A stretch of 64,000 nt of DNA, taken from NCBI RefSeq assembly GCF_002706745.1, contig NZ_CP017702.1, forward strand, positions 620,001 through 684,000, written 5' to 3'. The notes below the pieces were generated by a model. It made no database searches and was not told the DNA's origin. It was given only the letters and a program-made list of their open reading frames with translations. Of the stretch, positions 1 through 13,272 are shown piece by piece. Every line of letters starts with the position of its first letter. The first letter of the stretch is position 1. This DNA comes from Companilactobacillus farciminis KCTC 3681 = DSM 20184 (GTDB lineage: Bacteria > Bacillota > Bacilli > Lactobacillales > Lactobacillaceae). The position numbers were made by a program, and so were the translations under genes.

Positions 1-2
1 CG

Positions 3-3757
<3,755 letters not shown>

Positions 3758-3767
3758 GAGAACAGAT

Positions 3768-4901
3768 TTGAAAAAATTCTTAAAAACTACAACGTTACTA
3801 TTAATGTGCTCGATTTTTTTAGCTGCCTGTGGTAATCTACAAGATTCCAGCCTCTCATCGGGTGGTAGCGATTCTTCAAAGAGTACGGTTCAGACTGCTT
3901 CATCGTCTGACTCTAGTAGTTACGATGTTTTATTAAGTGATGGAAAGTACAAAACTAGTCCAATTTCTGGCTTAACTGCGGCTGATAATGCTAATCAATT
4001 CAACAGCAGAAGCTTTGAAAGTGGTTTGATGAAATTGTCTAAAAAGCAATTCTCAACTAATTCATATGTTTTCCAAGAAGGCCAAGTGCTTTCTGCCAGC
4101 ACGGTTAATAAGTGGTTAGCCCGCAAGAGCAAGAAGAATCCTACTGGATTGAATCCGGCTTCTAATGGTTCAACGGCTGCTAACAAACGAACACCAATGT
4201 ATTTCCAACAATTGCTTGAAGAAGACTACCTTCAAAAGCAAGATGGCAAATATAAATTGGCTGGCATCTCGATCGGTGTTGCGATGAACAAGATCGATTA
4301 CTACCAAAAGAAACAATACGGTGCGACCTACAAGACTTCTATTACAGAAGCTGAACAAAAAGAACAAGGTCAAAGAATTGCCCAAGAAATTGTTCAACGC
4401 TTGCGTAAAGATGATAAAGTGGGTAATATTCCTATTGTTGTGGGATTATATTCAGTAGCTCCTGCCGATACTTTAGTTGGAGGAAATTATTTCCAATATT
4501 CCTTCAGTAAGAGTGGCGAATTAGGTAGTTGGAAAGATTTAGAATACAAGAGCCAAATGTTGCCAGTTGTTAATGGTGATACAGCGATTAGCAGTAGCGA
4601 TGCCGATGCCTTTTCTAACTTTAAGACACACATCCAAAATTACTTCCCTAATCTTTCTGGTGTCACAGCTCAAGCTCATTACGATGGCACGAACCTCAAG
4701 TCAATGGATATTACGATCAATACTCAATTTGATGGTTTAGCTCAAGTAACTAGCTTTACTCAATTCGTTCAACAGAGTGCCACTAAATACTTACCATCTG
4801 GTGCTGATTTGGATATCAATATTCAAACAGTCGACGAGCAACAGTCAGTCGTAACTAGAAATAATGGTAAATTCTATTCACATGTTTATGATGCAGATTA
4901 A
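3768..4901 (+). CDS. camS: CamS family sex-pheromone-type lipoprotein
   Basis: A secreted lipoprotein of the CamS family; in enterococci and staphylococci the cleaved signal peptides of relatives act as pheromones. I choose the TTG at 3768 because AGGAG lies 7 bp upstream. The longer ATG-started frame from 3714 runs back into ligA and has no ribosome site. From TTG the protein is 377 aa with a short basic N-terminus, a hydrophobic stretch and lipobox LAAC with Cys21 as the lipidated residue. A Ser-rich linker follows, then the CamS body (YLQKQDGKYKLAGISIG, VVGLYSVAPADTLVGGNYF). Its place between ligA and gatC is typical of Lactobacillales. The role of the mature protein is not known from sequence. 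Confidence 0.9.
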   Translation: MKKFLKTTTLLLMCSIFLAACGNLQDSSLSSGGSDSSKSTVQTASSSDSSSYDVLLSDGKYKTSPISGLTAADNANQFNSRSFESGLMKLSKKQFSTNSYVFQEGQVLSASTVNKWLARKSKKNPTGLNPASNGSTAANKRTPMYFQQLLEEDYLQKQDGKYKLAGISIGVAMNKIDYYQKKQYGATYKTSITEAEQKEQGQRIAQEIVQRLRKDDKVGNIPIVVGLYSVAPADTLVGGNYFQYSFSKSGELGSWKDLEYKSQMLPVVNGDTAISSSDADAFSNFKTHIQNYFPNLSGVTAQAHYDGTNLKSMDITINTQFDGLAQVTSFTQFVQQSATKYLPSGADLDINIQTVDEQQSVVTRNNGKFYSHVYDAD

Positions 4902-4915
4902 AAAAGGAGAAACTT

Positions 4916-5215
4916 ATGATTTCAAAAGAGGAAATTTTACACGTTGCCACATTGGCTAATTTGAAATTCCAACCTGACGAAGTTGATAGTTTTGTCGATC
5001 AATTAGATAAGATCGTCAACATGGAAAGCAAACTATCAAGCGTTGATACAACTGGAATTGAACCTACATACAATATGGGTGACACAAGTACGGTCTTCCG
5101 TGAAGATAAGGGGATTCACACTCAAACTAGAGAACAAATGCTTGAAAATGTTCCTGAAACTGACAACAACCTTATCAAGGTACCAACAATTGTTGACAAG
5201 GAGGACGACGAATAG
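4916..5215 (+). CDS. gatC: Aspartyl/glutamyl-tRNA amidotransferase subunit C
   Basis: Small subunit (99 aa) of the GatCAB complex, which converts Glu-tRNA(Gln) and sometimes Asp-tRNA(Asn) to the amidated forms. The protein starts [18 protein letters not shown], typical of GatC, and wraps around the GatA-GatB interface in known structures. AAAGGAG precedes the ATG by about 6 bp. Its TAG stop shares one base with the GTG start of gatA, so the two are translationally coupled. The order gatC-gatA-gatB is intact. Confidence 0.95.
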   Translation: MISKEEILHVATLANLKFQPDEVDSFVDQLDKIVNMESKLSSVDTTGIEPTYNMGDTSTVFREDKGIHTQTREQMLENVPETDNNLIKVPTIVDKEDDE

Positions 5216-6672
5216 TGGATTACATGAAGGAAACAATCAATTCATTGCACCAAAAACTTGCTGACAAAGAGTTGACTGCTCAAGATTTAACACAACAAAC
5301 TTTAGATGATATCAATGCTAAAGAAGACAAATTAAACGCCTTTATCACAGTTAACGATAAGGCTGTTGATGATGCTAAAAAAGTTGACGAAAAGGGTATC
5401 AACGGACGTTTAGCTGGTATTCCAATCGCTATCAAGGATAATATCGTCACAAATGGCATCAAGACTACTGCTGCAAGTAAGATCTTGTACAACTTTATGC
5501 CAGTTTACAGTGCTACAGTTCTAGAAAAACTAGAAAATGCTGGTGCAATCGATATTGGTAAGACTAACCTTGATGAATTTGCTATGGGTTCATCTACTGA
5601 AACATCACACTTTGGAACAAGTAAGAATCCTTGGGACTTCAGTCGTGTTCCTGGTGGTTCTTCAGGTGGTTCCGCTGCTGCTGTTGCTTCAGGTGAAGTA
5701 GTGGCTGCTTTAGGTACAGATACTGGTGGCTCAATCAGACAACCTGCTGCCTTTAACGGAATCTTTGGTATCAAACCAACATACGGTCGTGTTTCACGTT
5801 GGGGCGTTATCGCCTTTGCTTCAAGTCTTGACCAAGTTGGTGTAATGTCAAAACGTGTTGAAGACTCAGCTGAAGTTCTTTCTGTCATTGCTGGACATGA
5901 TGATCATGATTCAACTAGTTCAGAAAAAGAAGTTCCAGATTACCGTGCTAACTTGAACAAAGATATGATTGGCGTTAAGATTGCCGTTCCTAAAGAGTTC
6001 TATCACGAAGGCACACACAAAGATATTTTGGACAGTGTAAATAAAGCCCTTGAAGCTTACAAGAAGATGGGAGCTACTGTTGAAGAAGTCAGCTTGCCAT
6101 CATTGAAGCATGCCGTTGAAGTTTATTACGTCCTAGCTTCCAGTGAAGCCTCATCTAACCTTCAAAGATACGATGGTGTTAGATATGGTTACCGTGCTAA
6201 AGACGTCAAGAACATCAAAGACTTGTTTGTAAACTCAAGATCTGAAGGATTCGGGGATGAAGTAAAACGTCGTATCATGCTTGGTACATTTGCTTTGTCT
6301 GCTGGTGCTTACGATGCTTACTTCAAGAAAGCTGCTCAAGTAAGAACTATCTTCATCAATGAAATGTCAAATGTCTTAAAGGACTATGACCTAATTATGG
6401 GACCTTCAACAACTACACCTGCTTTCAAGATTGGTGAAAAAGTTGATGATCCATTGGCAATGTACATGAACGATATTTTGACTATTCCTGCTAACTTGGC
6501 TGGATTGCCAGCTGCTTCAGTACCTGCAGGTTTAGCTGACGGTATGCCAGTTGGTCTACAAATTATCGGTAAACCATTTGCTGAACAAGATGTCTTCAAT
6601 GCAGCTTATGCATTACAAGAAGAAAATAAATTCTATGAACAAATACCAACTGCACTTAAGGGGGAAGACTAA
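5215..6672 (+). CDS. gatA: Aspartyl/glutamyl-tRNA amidotransferase subunit A
   Basis: Glutaminase subunit of GatCAB, an amidase-signature enzyme that releases ammonia from glutamine for transamidation. It is 485 aa. The Ser-cisSer-Lys triad is visible as K74 (IAIKDN), S149 in PGGSSGGS and S173 in [10 protein letters not shown] choose GTG at 5215, overlapping the gatC stop by one base, because AAGGAGG at 5198-5204 sits 10 bp before it; the in-frame ATG at 5224 would be 19 bp away. The last base is shared with the gatB region (TAATG overlap), so the three genes form a coupled operon. Confidence 0.96.
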   Translation: MDYMKETINSLHQKLADKELTAQDLTQQTLDDINAKEDKLNAFITVNDKAVDDAKKVDEKGINGRLAGIPIAIKDNIVTNGIKTTAASKILYNFMPVYSATVLEKLENAGAIDIGKTNLDEFAMGSSTETSHFGTSKNPWDFSRVPGGSSGGSAAAVASGEVVAALGTDTGGSIRQPAAFNGIFGIKPTYGRVSRWGVIAFASSLDQVGVMSKRVEDSAEVLSVIAGHDDHDSTSSEKEVPDYRANLNKDMIGVKIAVPKEFYHEGTHKDILDSVNKALEAYKKMGATVEEVSLPSLKHAVEVYYVLASSEASSNLQRYDGVRYGYRAKDVKNIKDLFVNSRSEGFGDEVKRRIMLGTFALSAGAYDAYFKKAAQVRTIFINEMSNVLKDYDLIMGPSTTTPAFKIGEKVDDPLAMYMNDILTIPANLAGLPAASVPAGLADGMPVGLQIIGKPFAEQDVFNAAYALQEENKFYEQIPTALKGED

Positions 6673-8102
6673 TGAATTTTGAAACAACTATCGGACTAGA
6701 AGTTCACGTTGAACTAAAGACTAAGTCCAAGATGTACAGTCCTTCACCAGTTGCTTATGGTGCTGAATCTAACGTTAATACCAATGTGATTGACTTTGGT
6801 TTTCCAGGAACATTACCAACTGTAAATAAAAATGGATATCGTCTAGGTGTCATGGTAGCTTTGGCATTGAACGCTGAAATCGAACACCACACACACTTTG
6901 ATCGTAAGAACTACTTCTACCCAGATAATCCTAAAGCTTACCAAATTACTCAACAAGACAAGCCATTAGGTCATGATGGTTATGTTGAAATTGAAGTTGA
7001 TGGGGAAAAGAAGCACATCGGTGTTGAAGAACTTCACGTCGAAGAAGATGCTGGTAAGAATACTCACGGTAACAACGGTTATTCATACGTTGATTTGAAC
7101 CGTCAAGGTACTCCTTTGATTGAAATTGTTTCAAAGCCTGATATGCATTCTCCTGAAGAAGCTTATCAATATCTAGAAAACCTTCGTAAGATCATCCAAT
7201 TTACTGGTGCATCTGATGTTAAGATGGAAGAAGGTTCAATGCGTGTTGATACTAATATTTCAATTCGCCCAGTCGGTTCAGACACTTATGGTACAAAAGT
7301 CGAATTGAAGAACTTGAACTCATTCAACCACGTTAAATTGGGTCTAGCTTATGAAGAAAAACGTCAAGCTAACATCTTGAAACAAGGTGGACACATCGGT
7401 CAAGAAACTAGACGTTTTGATGAAAAGACTGGCGAAACATTCTTAATGCGTGTTAAGTCTGGTGCTGACGATTATCGTTACTTCCCAGAACCTGACTTGC
7501 CAGATTATGAAATTTCACCAGATTGGGTTGCTGAAATCAAAGCTAGTTTGCCAGAATCAGCTGCCAAAAGACGTGTTCGTTACATCAACGAATTAGGAAT
7601 TCCTGAATATGATGCCGGCGTTTTGACAGATACTAAGGAAATGTCTGACTTCTTTGATGAAGCCGTTTCTTACAAAGCTAATCCAAAACTAGTTTCTAAC
7701 TGGTTGATGGGTGAAGTTAATGGTTACTTGAACGAAAAGAAAGTTGGTTTGTTAGATACTAAGTTGACACCAGAACACTTAGCTAAGATGATCAATTTGA
7801 TTTCTGATGGAACTATTTCTTCTAAGATTGCTAAGAAAGTCTTCAAGGAAACAATCAGTAACGGAACAGAACCAGAAGAATGGGTTAAGTCTAAAGGTCT
7901 TGTTCAAGAATCTGATCCTGCTGTCTTGAAACCAATGATTTTGGAAATCTTGGACAACAATCAACAATCAATCGATGACTTTAAGAACGGTAAAGATCGT
8001 GCTGTCGGTTACTTGGTTGGTCAAATCATGAAACAAACACACGGACAAGCTAACCCTAAAGTCGTTAACAAGATTTTGATGGCAGAGTTAAATAGTCGTT
8101 AG
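6672..8102 (+). CDS. gatB: Aspartyl/glutamyl-tRNA amidotransferase subunit B
   Basis: Kinase/transamidase subunit of GatCAB: it phosphorylates the acyl group of the mischarged tRNA and accepts ammonia channelled from GatA. It is 476 aa. The N-terminal catalytic cradle shows [26 protein letters not shown] and the [13 protein letters not shown] signature. The C-terminal ~150 residues form the helical YqeY-like tRNA-binding tail ([19 protein letters not shown]). The ATG overlaps the gatA stop by one base. Length and motifs are normal. Confidence 0.96.
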   Translation: MNFETTIGLEVHVELKTKSKMYSPSPVAYGAESNVNTNVIDFGFPGTLPTVNKNGYRLGVMVALALNAEIEHHTHFDRKNYFYPDNPKAYQITQQDKPLGHDGYVEIEVDGEKKHIGVEELHVEEDAGKNTHGNNGYSYVDLNRQGTPLIEIVSKPDMHSPEEAYQYLENLRKIIQFTGASDVKMEEGSMRVDTNISIRPVGSDTYGTKVELKNLNSFNHVKLGLAYEEKRQANILKQGGHIGQETRRFDEKTGETFLMRVKSGADDYRYFPEPDLPDYEISPDWVAEIKASLPESAAKRRVRYINELGIPEYDAGVLTDTKEMSDFFDEAVSYKANPKLVSNWLMGEVNGYLNEKKVGLLDTKLTPEHLAKMINLISDGTISSKIAKKVFKETISNGTEPEEWVKSKGLVQESDPAVLKPMILEILDNNQQSIDDFKNGKDRAVGYLVGQIMKQTHGQANPKVVNKILMAELNSR

Positions 8103-8114
8103 TGAGGGAAAGAT

Positions 8115-9122
8115 ATGCGTGCTAGACTGATATATAATCCAACTTCAGGCCACGAGACCATGAACAGTAATGTTGGAGACATTTTGAATATTATTGAAAA
8201 AGCTGGTTATGAGGCTAGTGCCTATCGAACGACACCGAAGAAAAACTCAGCTAAAGATGAAGCCAGACGAGTAGCTAAAGAGGGCTTTGAATTAGTAGTT
8301 GCTGCTGGTGGGGATGGTACGATCAATGAGGTTGTCAACGGAATTGCCGATTTGGACAAACGTCCAGAGTTAGCGATTATTCCGGCCGGGACAACTAATG
8401 ATTACGCCAGAGCTTTGAAGATTCCCCGTGATGATGTAGTTGAAGCAGCTAAAGTTATTCTTAAAGGTCAAAAATTGCCAGTCGACATCGGTCAAGCTGG
8501 TGAAAAATACTTTATTAATATCGCCGGTGGTGGGTCGATGACCGAATTGACTTATGAGGTTCCTTCAGCTTATAAATCAATTTTGGGATACTTGGCTTAT
8601 CTCGTTAAAGGTGCTGAATTACTACCAAGAGTTAGTCCAGTTGATATGCACATTGAATACGATGATGGTGTATTCGATGGCAAAGCAACAATGTTTTTGA
8701 TTGGTTTGACTAATTCAATCGGTGGAATGGAACAAATTGCCCCTAACTCAGTAATTGGCGATGGGACATTCTCATTGATCATTGTTAAAGAGACAAACTT
8801 GCGTGATCTCGTACATTTGATTGCGTTAGTTCTTAACGGTGGTCGTCATGTTTACAATCCAAAGGTTATTTATACTAAGACGAAGAAAATCTCGGTTCAC
8901 GCCAACGATGGCAATCGTCTGATGGTTAACCTCGATGGTGAATATGGTGGGGATGCGCCAATGGTATTCACTAATTTGCATAATCATTTAAATATTTATG
9001 CGAATGTGGATTCTATCCCGCTCAAAGCAATTGACACATCAACTCTTAGTGAAAAAGATGCTGGTGAAAAGATCATCGAAGAAGAAAAAAATCTTGACGA
9101 TGATAAAAAAGAAGATAAATAA
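8115..9122 (+). CDS. dgkB: Diacylglycerol/lipid kinase (DgkB/YegS family)
   Basis: A soluble lipid kinase of the DAGK catalytic family, which recycles diacylglycerol released during lipoteichoic acid synthesis into phosphatidic acid. It is 335 aa. The N-terminal nucleotide-binding domain shows IYNPTSGHE and the GGDGTINEVVNG loop, followed by PAGTTNDYARAL. The C-terminal half is the beta-sandwich with NLDGEYGGDAP. The last ~25 residues are very acidic and lysine-rich (EKIIEEEKNLDDDKKEDK), a non-conserved tail. It begins 12 bp after gatB behind GAGGGAAAG and closes the housekeeping operon; a repeat element follows. Confidence 0.9.
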   Translation: MRARLIYNPTSGHETMNSNVGDILNIIEKAGYEASAYRTTPKKNSAKDEARRVAKEGFELVVAAGGDGTINEVVNGIADLDKRPELAIIPAGTTNDYARALKIPRDDVVEAAKVILKGQKLPVDIGQAGEKYFINIAGGGSMTELTYEVPSAYKSILGYLAYLVKGAELLPRVSPVDMHIEYDDGVFDGKATMFLIGLTNSIGGMEQIAPNSVIGDGTFSLIIVKETNLRDLVHLIALVLNGGRHVYNPKVIYTKTKKISVHANDGNRLMVNLDGEYGGDAPMVFTNLHNHLNIYANVDSIPLKAIDTSTLSEKDAGEKIIEEEKNLDDDKKEDK

Positions 9123-9147
9123 AAAAGAATTTAGAAGTGGATCATAT

Positions 9148-9456
9148 TGATTCTTTCTTAGTTAGGTTAGTATTTGAACTGCTGTCACTACCGACTAGAT
9201 AATGTTTCGTTTCTTTTATATTAAATAATTAAGAAATAAAGAATAGAACAACTATCTAGTCCGGAATAGCGAAGAAAATTGGCTCAAATGTGAAATTTCT
9301 CTTGGCAATTTATTGCCTAGTGAAAGGTCGAGCTTGAAGACTTTGCCCGGTCTTGGTCTTAGCAAAGGCTCCAAGTCGTGCCCACATTGTTCCAGCCAAA
9401 TTTTCTTCGCTATGGAGGACGGAATACTTCAACTAACTAAGGTTAAGAAAGAATCT
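9148..9456 (+). repeat. Dispersed structured intergenic element, copy A (nested)
   Basis: The core runs about 9258-9424 and is nearly identical to 44978-45153. Terminal stem P1 pairs AATAGCGAAGAAAATTGGCT with AGCCAAATTTTCTTCGCTAT. Inner helices are P2 (ATGTG with CACAT), a P3 hairpin around GGCAATTTATTGCC, and P4 (CTTTGC with GCAAAG). The core sits inside a second, outer inverted repeat: GATTCTTTCTTA near 9148 pairs with TAAGAAAGAATC near 9445. The text at 9180-9202 (CACTACCGACTAGATAA) resembles the end of the other subtype at 40.2 kb, so one element seems inserted in the remnant of another. The gap between dgkB and rlmD holds nothing else. Confidence 0.85.
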
Positions 9457-9495
9457 CATTTTTGGACACTTCTTTTTTCTATGTATAGGTGAAAA

Positions 9496-10854
9496 ATGGA
9501 AAAACCAAATTTAAAAAAGAACCAAGAAATAGAATTGAATATCGAAGATTTATCATACGAAGGTAAGGGTGTTGCTAAAGTTGACGACTTTACACTCTTC
9601 GTTGACAATGCTTTGCCAAATGAAACAGTTAAGGCTGTTATTACTCGTGTGAATAAAAACTTTGGCTTTGCGAGAACTTTGGAAGTTTTGAAGGAATCTC
9701 CAGATCGTGTTCATGATATCGATGCAGTTTATGCTCAAACTGGAATTGCTCCTTTGAGTCATTTGAAGTATGACAAACAACTTGAATTCAAACGTAATCA
9801 AGTCGTAACTGACTTTGACAAGATTGGTTTGAAAGATGTTGTTGTTAATAAGACTTTGGGAATGGAATCACCATTCAACTACCGTAACAAGGCTCAAGTG
9901 CCTGTCCGCCAAGTTAATGGTAAATTGACAACTGGTTTTTATCGTCGTCGCTCACACGATTTAGTACCAATGGAAAACTTCTTGATCCAAGATCCTAAGA
10001 TTGATGCTGAAATCTTGCGTGTACGTGATATTTTACGTAAATACAATGTTCGTGGTTATGATGAAAAGAATCAAAAGGGTCAAATTAGAACTATCATGGT
10101 ACGTCGTGCTTACTTTACTGGTGAGATGATGATTGTCTTAGTTTCTCGTACGCCTGATATTTCTCATTACAAAGACATCACGAAAGAAATTTTGGACAAC
10201 CCAGAAGTTAAGTCATTGTTCTTGAACATCAATTCAAAGAACACTAATGTGATTTTTGGTCAAAAGATGACTTTATTAGGTGGCAAGAAGTACATTGACG
10301 ATGAAATTTTGGGTCACACTTATCGAATTTCACCACGTTCTTTCTACCAAGTTAACCCTGTTCAAACTCAAAACTTGTATCAAATGGCTATCGACAAGGC
10401 TGAACTCACTGGTAAAGAAAATGTTGTCGATGCTTATTCTGGTATCGGTACAATCGGTTTGTCACTTGCAGATAAGGCTAAACACGTTACTGGTATCGAA
10501 GTTATCGAAGACGCCGTTAAAGATGCTGACCAAAATGCTAAACTCAACAACATCACAAATGCTGACTTCGTTGTTGGTAAGACTGAAGATGTATTGGACG
10601 AATGGGCTAAAAATGACATCTCAGTTGATGTTTTGATGGTCGATCCTCCACGTAAAGGTTTGGCTAGTTCTTTGATTGATTCATTGAAGAATATCAAACC
10701 AGAAAAGATTGTTTATATCAGTTGCAACCCAGCCACATTGGCTCGTGATTTGTCATTGTTAAGCGATACTTATGAAATTGGCGATGTGACACCAGTTGAT
10801 ATGTTCCCAATGACGAACCATATTGAAAGTGTTACTCAACTTAAATTGAAATAG
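9496..10854 (+). CDS. rlmD: 23S rRNA (uracil-C5)-methyltransferase, RlmD/RumA-TrmA family
   Basis: SAM-dependent enzyme that makes 5-methyluridine in rRNA. It is 452 aa with an N-terminal TRAM domain (residues 1-60), a central domain, and a Rossmann methyltransferase domain with VVDAYSGIGTIGLSLA. The catalytic cysteine is in ISCNPATLARDL, and VDPPRKGL is the substrate loop. The four cysteines that bind the Fe-S cluster in RumA-type enzymes are absent: the equivalent stretch reads AVYAQTGIAPLSHLKYD. This is therefore the cluster-free form, which I believe is common in lactobacilli. A ribosome site (AGGTGAAAA) precedes the ATG and a strong terminator follows. Confidence 0.9.
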   Translation: MEKPNLKKNQEIELNIEDLSYEGKGVAKVDDFTLFVDNALPNETVKAVITRVNKNFGFARTLEVLKESPDRVHDIDAVYAQTGIAPLSHLKYDKQLEFKRNQVVTDFDKIGLKDVVVNKTLGMESPFNYRNKAQVPVRQVNGKLTTGFYRRRSHDLVPMENFLIQDPKIDAEILRVRDILRKYNVRGYDEKNQKGQIRTIMVRRAYFTGEMMIVLVSRTPDISHYKDITKEILDNPEVKSLFLNINSKNTNVIFGQKMTLLGGKKYIDDEILGHTYRISPRSFYQVNPVQTQNLYQMAIDKAELTGKENVVDAYSGIGTIGLSLADKAKHVTGIEVIEDAVKDADQNAKLNNITNADFVVGKTEDVLDEWAKNDISVDVLMVDPPRKGLASSLIDSLKNIKPEKIVYISCNPATLARDLSLLSDTYEIGDVTPVDMFPMTNHIESVTQLKLK

Positions 10855-10859
10855 TTATT

Positions 10860-10901
10860 AAAAAATTCCTTCGAAAATTTATTTTTTTGAAGGAATTTTT
10901 T
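10860..10901 (+). terminator. Rho-independent terminator after rlmD
   Basis: AAATTCCTTC pairs with GAAGGAATTT across a loop of about 15 bases and is followed by a T run. The A run on the other side could let it act weakly in both directions. Confidence 0.85.
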
Positions 10902-10981
10902 GTATGCTGTTATTTTATTGAATGTGGCAATCAACTCAACGTATAATTATGAAAATCAAAAGTAAAAAAGGATAATAAATC

Positions 10982-11584
10982 ATGATTGTATGGACGATTC
11001 AGCCGTATGAGGTGTATCAACAACTGATGGAAAATGGAGTCTTTTATTGTAATCCGGCTAAATCGGAGAATTTAGAATTCGATAATTTTCAACTGGCCTA
11101 TAAGTGGATGACTCAAAAAATGATAAAAAAAGTTGGTCTACCACCTAAAGAAATAAGAACACCTATCTGGGCTTGGTATCGTAGTAATAATTTCACGCAT
11201 AAAAGGCCGGACTTTCGACGTTGGAAGGGGTTCGATGATGCAGTCTGTATTGAACTTGATGTTCCTGAAGAACAAGTACTATTGAGTGACTTTGAGGGGT
11301 GGCATTTTGTATTAAATGATTGGTTCTATTCATCAGCGACCAGTGAAGAAGAGTGGGATAAATGTGATAAGTGGTTTGATAATTTGAGTGAGAATGAACA
11401 AGCTCAAGTTAAAGAAGCATCTTGGCAACGAATTTTTGACATTACCATACAACATGGTGAATGGACCCAAAATGGATTTGCTGTACAGGGATGTTTTTGG
11501 GAAATTAAAAAAGAGCAAGTTCGGACAGTTTGGCGTTTACAAAAGGGAAAAAAGATTTATAAAATAGATTCATTACATATTTAA
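10982..11584 (+). CDS. DUF3841 family protein
   Basis: A soluble 200-aa protein, rich in tryptophan. It starts MIVWTIQPYEVYQQL and contains WAWYRSNNF, RPDFRRWKGF, EGWHFVLNDWF and the late motif VQGCFWEIKKEQV, which match my memory of DUF3841. The family has no established function. AAAAAGGATAATAAATC supplies a modest ribosome site before the ATG. It has its own upstream gap after a terminator and no clear operon partner. Confidence 0.75.
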   Translation: MIVWTIQPYEVYQQLMENGVFYCNPAKSENLEFDNFQLAYKWMTQKMIKKVGLPPKEIRTPIWAWYRSNNFTHKRPDFRRWKGFDDAVCIELDVPEEQVLLSDFEGWHFVLNDWFYSSATSEEEWDKCDKWFDNLSENEQAQVKEASWQRIFDITIQHGEWTQNGFAVQGCFWEIKKEQVRTVWRLQKGKKIYKIDSLHI

Positions 11585-11642
11585 CTTTATCTTTAATAAT
11601 GTTAAAATAAAATAAACAAAGTTAAAGAAGAGGAGGCGGATA

Positions 11643-11918
11643 ATGAATTGGTTTATAAATTTAGAACCAGAGGATCAAGAATTTATTAAGGAGTTTGTTT
11701 TAGCCTCAGGTTCTTTGAAACAATTAGCCAAAAATTATGGGGTCAGTTATCCGACGGTTCGTTTGCGTGTTGATAAATTGATTGGTCAGATTAAGTTATC
11801 AGATCAAAACAAAGATTCATTTGAAGTATCGATCATGCAGATGGTTGTCGATAAACAATTAGAATTTGACGTTGCAAAAAAAATAATCGAAAAGTATGAG
11901 GACAGTAAAAATGAGTAG
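11643..11918 (+). CDS. DUF2089 family HTH protein
   Basis: A 91-aa putative DNA-binding protein. Residues 20-50 (GSLKQLAKNYGVSYPTVRLR) form a recognisable helix-turn-helix and the C-terminus is helical (KIIEKYED). DUF2089 members are commonly found next to small membrane proteins, as here: the next ATG lies 8 bp before this stop, giving a translationally coupled pair. A GAGGAGGCGG ribosome site precedes the ATG. I infer a regulator of the following membrane genes, perhaps its own operon; no operator was identified. Confidence 0.8.
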   Translation: MNWFINLEPEDQEFIKEFVLASGSLKQLAKNYGVSYPTVRLRVDKLIGQIKLSDQNKDSFEVSIMQMVVDKQLEFDVAKKIIEKYEDSKNE

Positions 11919-12201
11919 TTTTTTGTTGATTTTATTTATAGTTGCTTTAATTGCCTTTCAGTCCTTTACTGGTTACAAACAGAATAAATATTTGGGAGCA
12001 ATTATCCCGGTAGTTTTTTGTGCGATAGTACTTTATTTGATGATGATGACAGATTATCATTGGAATTTACGTAATATTGTAATGCCGATGATTGGATTGG
12101 CCAGTTTTATTGGGATTTACAACGCTGGTAGTGAATCAAAAAACAAGAAACTGCAGCAAGAATTGGATAAAATGAAAGCAAAAGACAGTATGAAGAAATA
12201 A
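11911..12201 (+). CDS. Small membrane protein, three predicted TM segments
   Basis: A 96-aa protein. The start at 11911 overlaps the end of the DUF2089 gene by 8 bp; a longer frame from 11896 adds five residues but is not supported. Hydrophobic segments lie near residues 3-18, 27-45 and 52-72. The tail is charged (KNKKLQQELDKMKAKDS), probably cytosolic and perhaps coiled. No family is recognised. It probably belongs to one operon with the HTH gene before it and the 62-aa membrane protein after it. Confidence 0.75.
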   Translation: MSSFLLILFIVALIAFQSFTGYKQNKYLGAIIPVVFCAIVLYLMMMTDYHWNLRNIVMPMIGLASFIGIYNAGSESKNKKLQQELDKMKAKDSMKK

Positions 12202-12213
12202 GGGTAGATATCG

Positions 12214-12402
12214 ATGAAGATAATTTTTGCGATTGGAGCAATCTTAATAGCAATTTGGCAGATTGTTGTTTCTAAGCAGTATTTCGACAGTATAAAAAAA
12301 CAATCAAGTCCAGTGATTTTGGCCTTGATTGCTTTGATATTTAGTTTAATTTTTGCGGCAGTATTGTTAATTTGGGGTGTCAAAACTTTGATAGGTTTCT
12401 AA
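12214..12402 (+). CDS. Small two-TM membrane protein
   Basis: A 62-aa protein with two hydrophobic segments (about residues 2-18 and 33-58) separated by a short polar loop with a YFDSIKKQSS motif. AAGGGTAG lies about 8 bp before the ATG. It is the third gene of the DUF2089 operon and its stop abuts the convergent hydrolase gene with no terminator between them. The function is unknown. Confidence 0.7.
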   Translation: MKIIFAIGAILIAIWQIVVSKQYFDSIKKQSSPVILALIALIFSLIFAAVLLIWGVKTLIGF

Positions 12403-13272
12403 TCAGGGTTTGGGCACTTTTTTATTTGGTGCTTGGTTGATGCCGTTGCCAACGATGTATTGATGAAAGATGTTGATAAACTGTTCATTGTCGATCATAT
12501 CGGAATGTTGAGCCTTAGAACCAGTTAAGGTAATTAAGGTGTAACGTTTGATGTGACCTTCGTAAATGTATTTACCCGCATCGACGCTACCTAGTGGAAC
12601 GATTCCATCATCAGTATACAGTTGGGTTCCAGCAATTGAATAGTAAGTTAAATCAGTTGGAATTTTGTCACGATTCTTGATCAATTCGTGAAGCATTTGA
12701 GTCCGGTTGGCGGTGTTCTTTTCTTCAAAGTTATAAGGAGTTCCAACTGTCAGCATGTGGTTAACGCTGATTGAGGAGTCGTCGAAATAATCTTCAAAGA
12801 AGTAGGTCCAGATCAAACCACCATTAGAATGTCCGAAGGCATTGAAGGTATTGAAACGGTATCTTTGCTTGAGCTTATTAAAGGCGATGTTGAACCAAGC
12901 GGCTTGTTTCTTGATATTTGAATAACCGTCTTTATTATTTTCAAAGCCGACGACGATGAAAGGCTGATTGTCACTGGCCCGAACTTTACCGGTATAAGTG
13001 ATTTTGCCATCAGTGTGGACGGTCATTTTCAAAAGAGAATGATGCTCGCCAAATTGGTTGTTGATAGTTTTTACTAGGCTATCGAAACGATTAGCAGAAG
13101 CACTAGAACCGGGGATCATGATGACAGGCGACATGGGTGAGTTGTATCGTCCAGCTAAAGTCGTAACATTTTTTCTGGTCCAAATGTAGGAAGGCACACC
13201 CAAGACGATGAAAATTAAAATCAAGAAGATTAGATATTTGATGTTTTTATTCTTTCTTAAGTCACGGCGCAT
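12403..13272 (-). CDS. DUF915 alpha/beta hydrolase, membrane-anchored
   Basis: A 289-aa serine hydrolase of the DUF915 type (lipase-like fold). One N-terminal TM segment (residues 12-28) probably anchors it outside the cell. The nucleophile elbow is GHSNGG (serine near 146). MIPGSSASANRFDSL is the oxyanion-region motif, and a C-terminal histidine lies in KAQHSDM. The ATG shares one base with the stop of the upstream PTS IIC gene, so the two are coupled. A second, diverged member lies at 57303-58154. The substrate is unknown; the PTS partner hints at handling a sugar conjugate, which is only inference. Confidence 0.85.
   Translation of the reverse strand: MRRDLRKNKNIKYLIFLILIFIVLGVPSYIWTRKNVTTLAGRYNSPMSPVIMIPGSSASANRFDSLVKTINNQFGEHHSLLKMTVHTDGKITYTGKVRASDNQPFIVVGFENNKDGYSNIKKQAAWFNIAFNKLKQRYRFNTFNAFGHSNGGLIWTYFFEDYFDDSSISVNHMLTVGTPYNFEEKNTANRTQMLHELIKNRDKIPTDLTYYSIAGTQLYTDDGIVPLGSVDAGKYIYEGHIKRYTLITLTGSKAQHSDMIDNEQFINIFHQYIVGNGINQAPNKKVPKP

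Noticed and set aside
5505..5888. 127-codon minus ORF inside gatA
   Set aside because: Antisense shadow of conserved amidase codons; no ribosome site.
10280..10636. 118-codon + ORF inside rlmD
   Set aside because: Shadow frame of a clearly conserved methyltransferase; composition is typical of a shifted frame.
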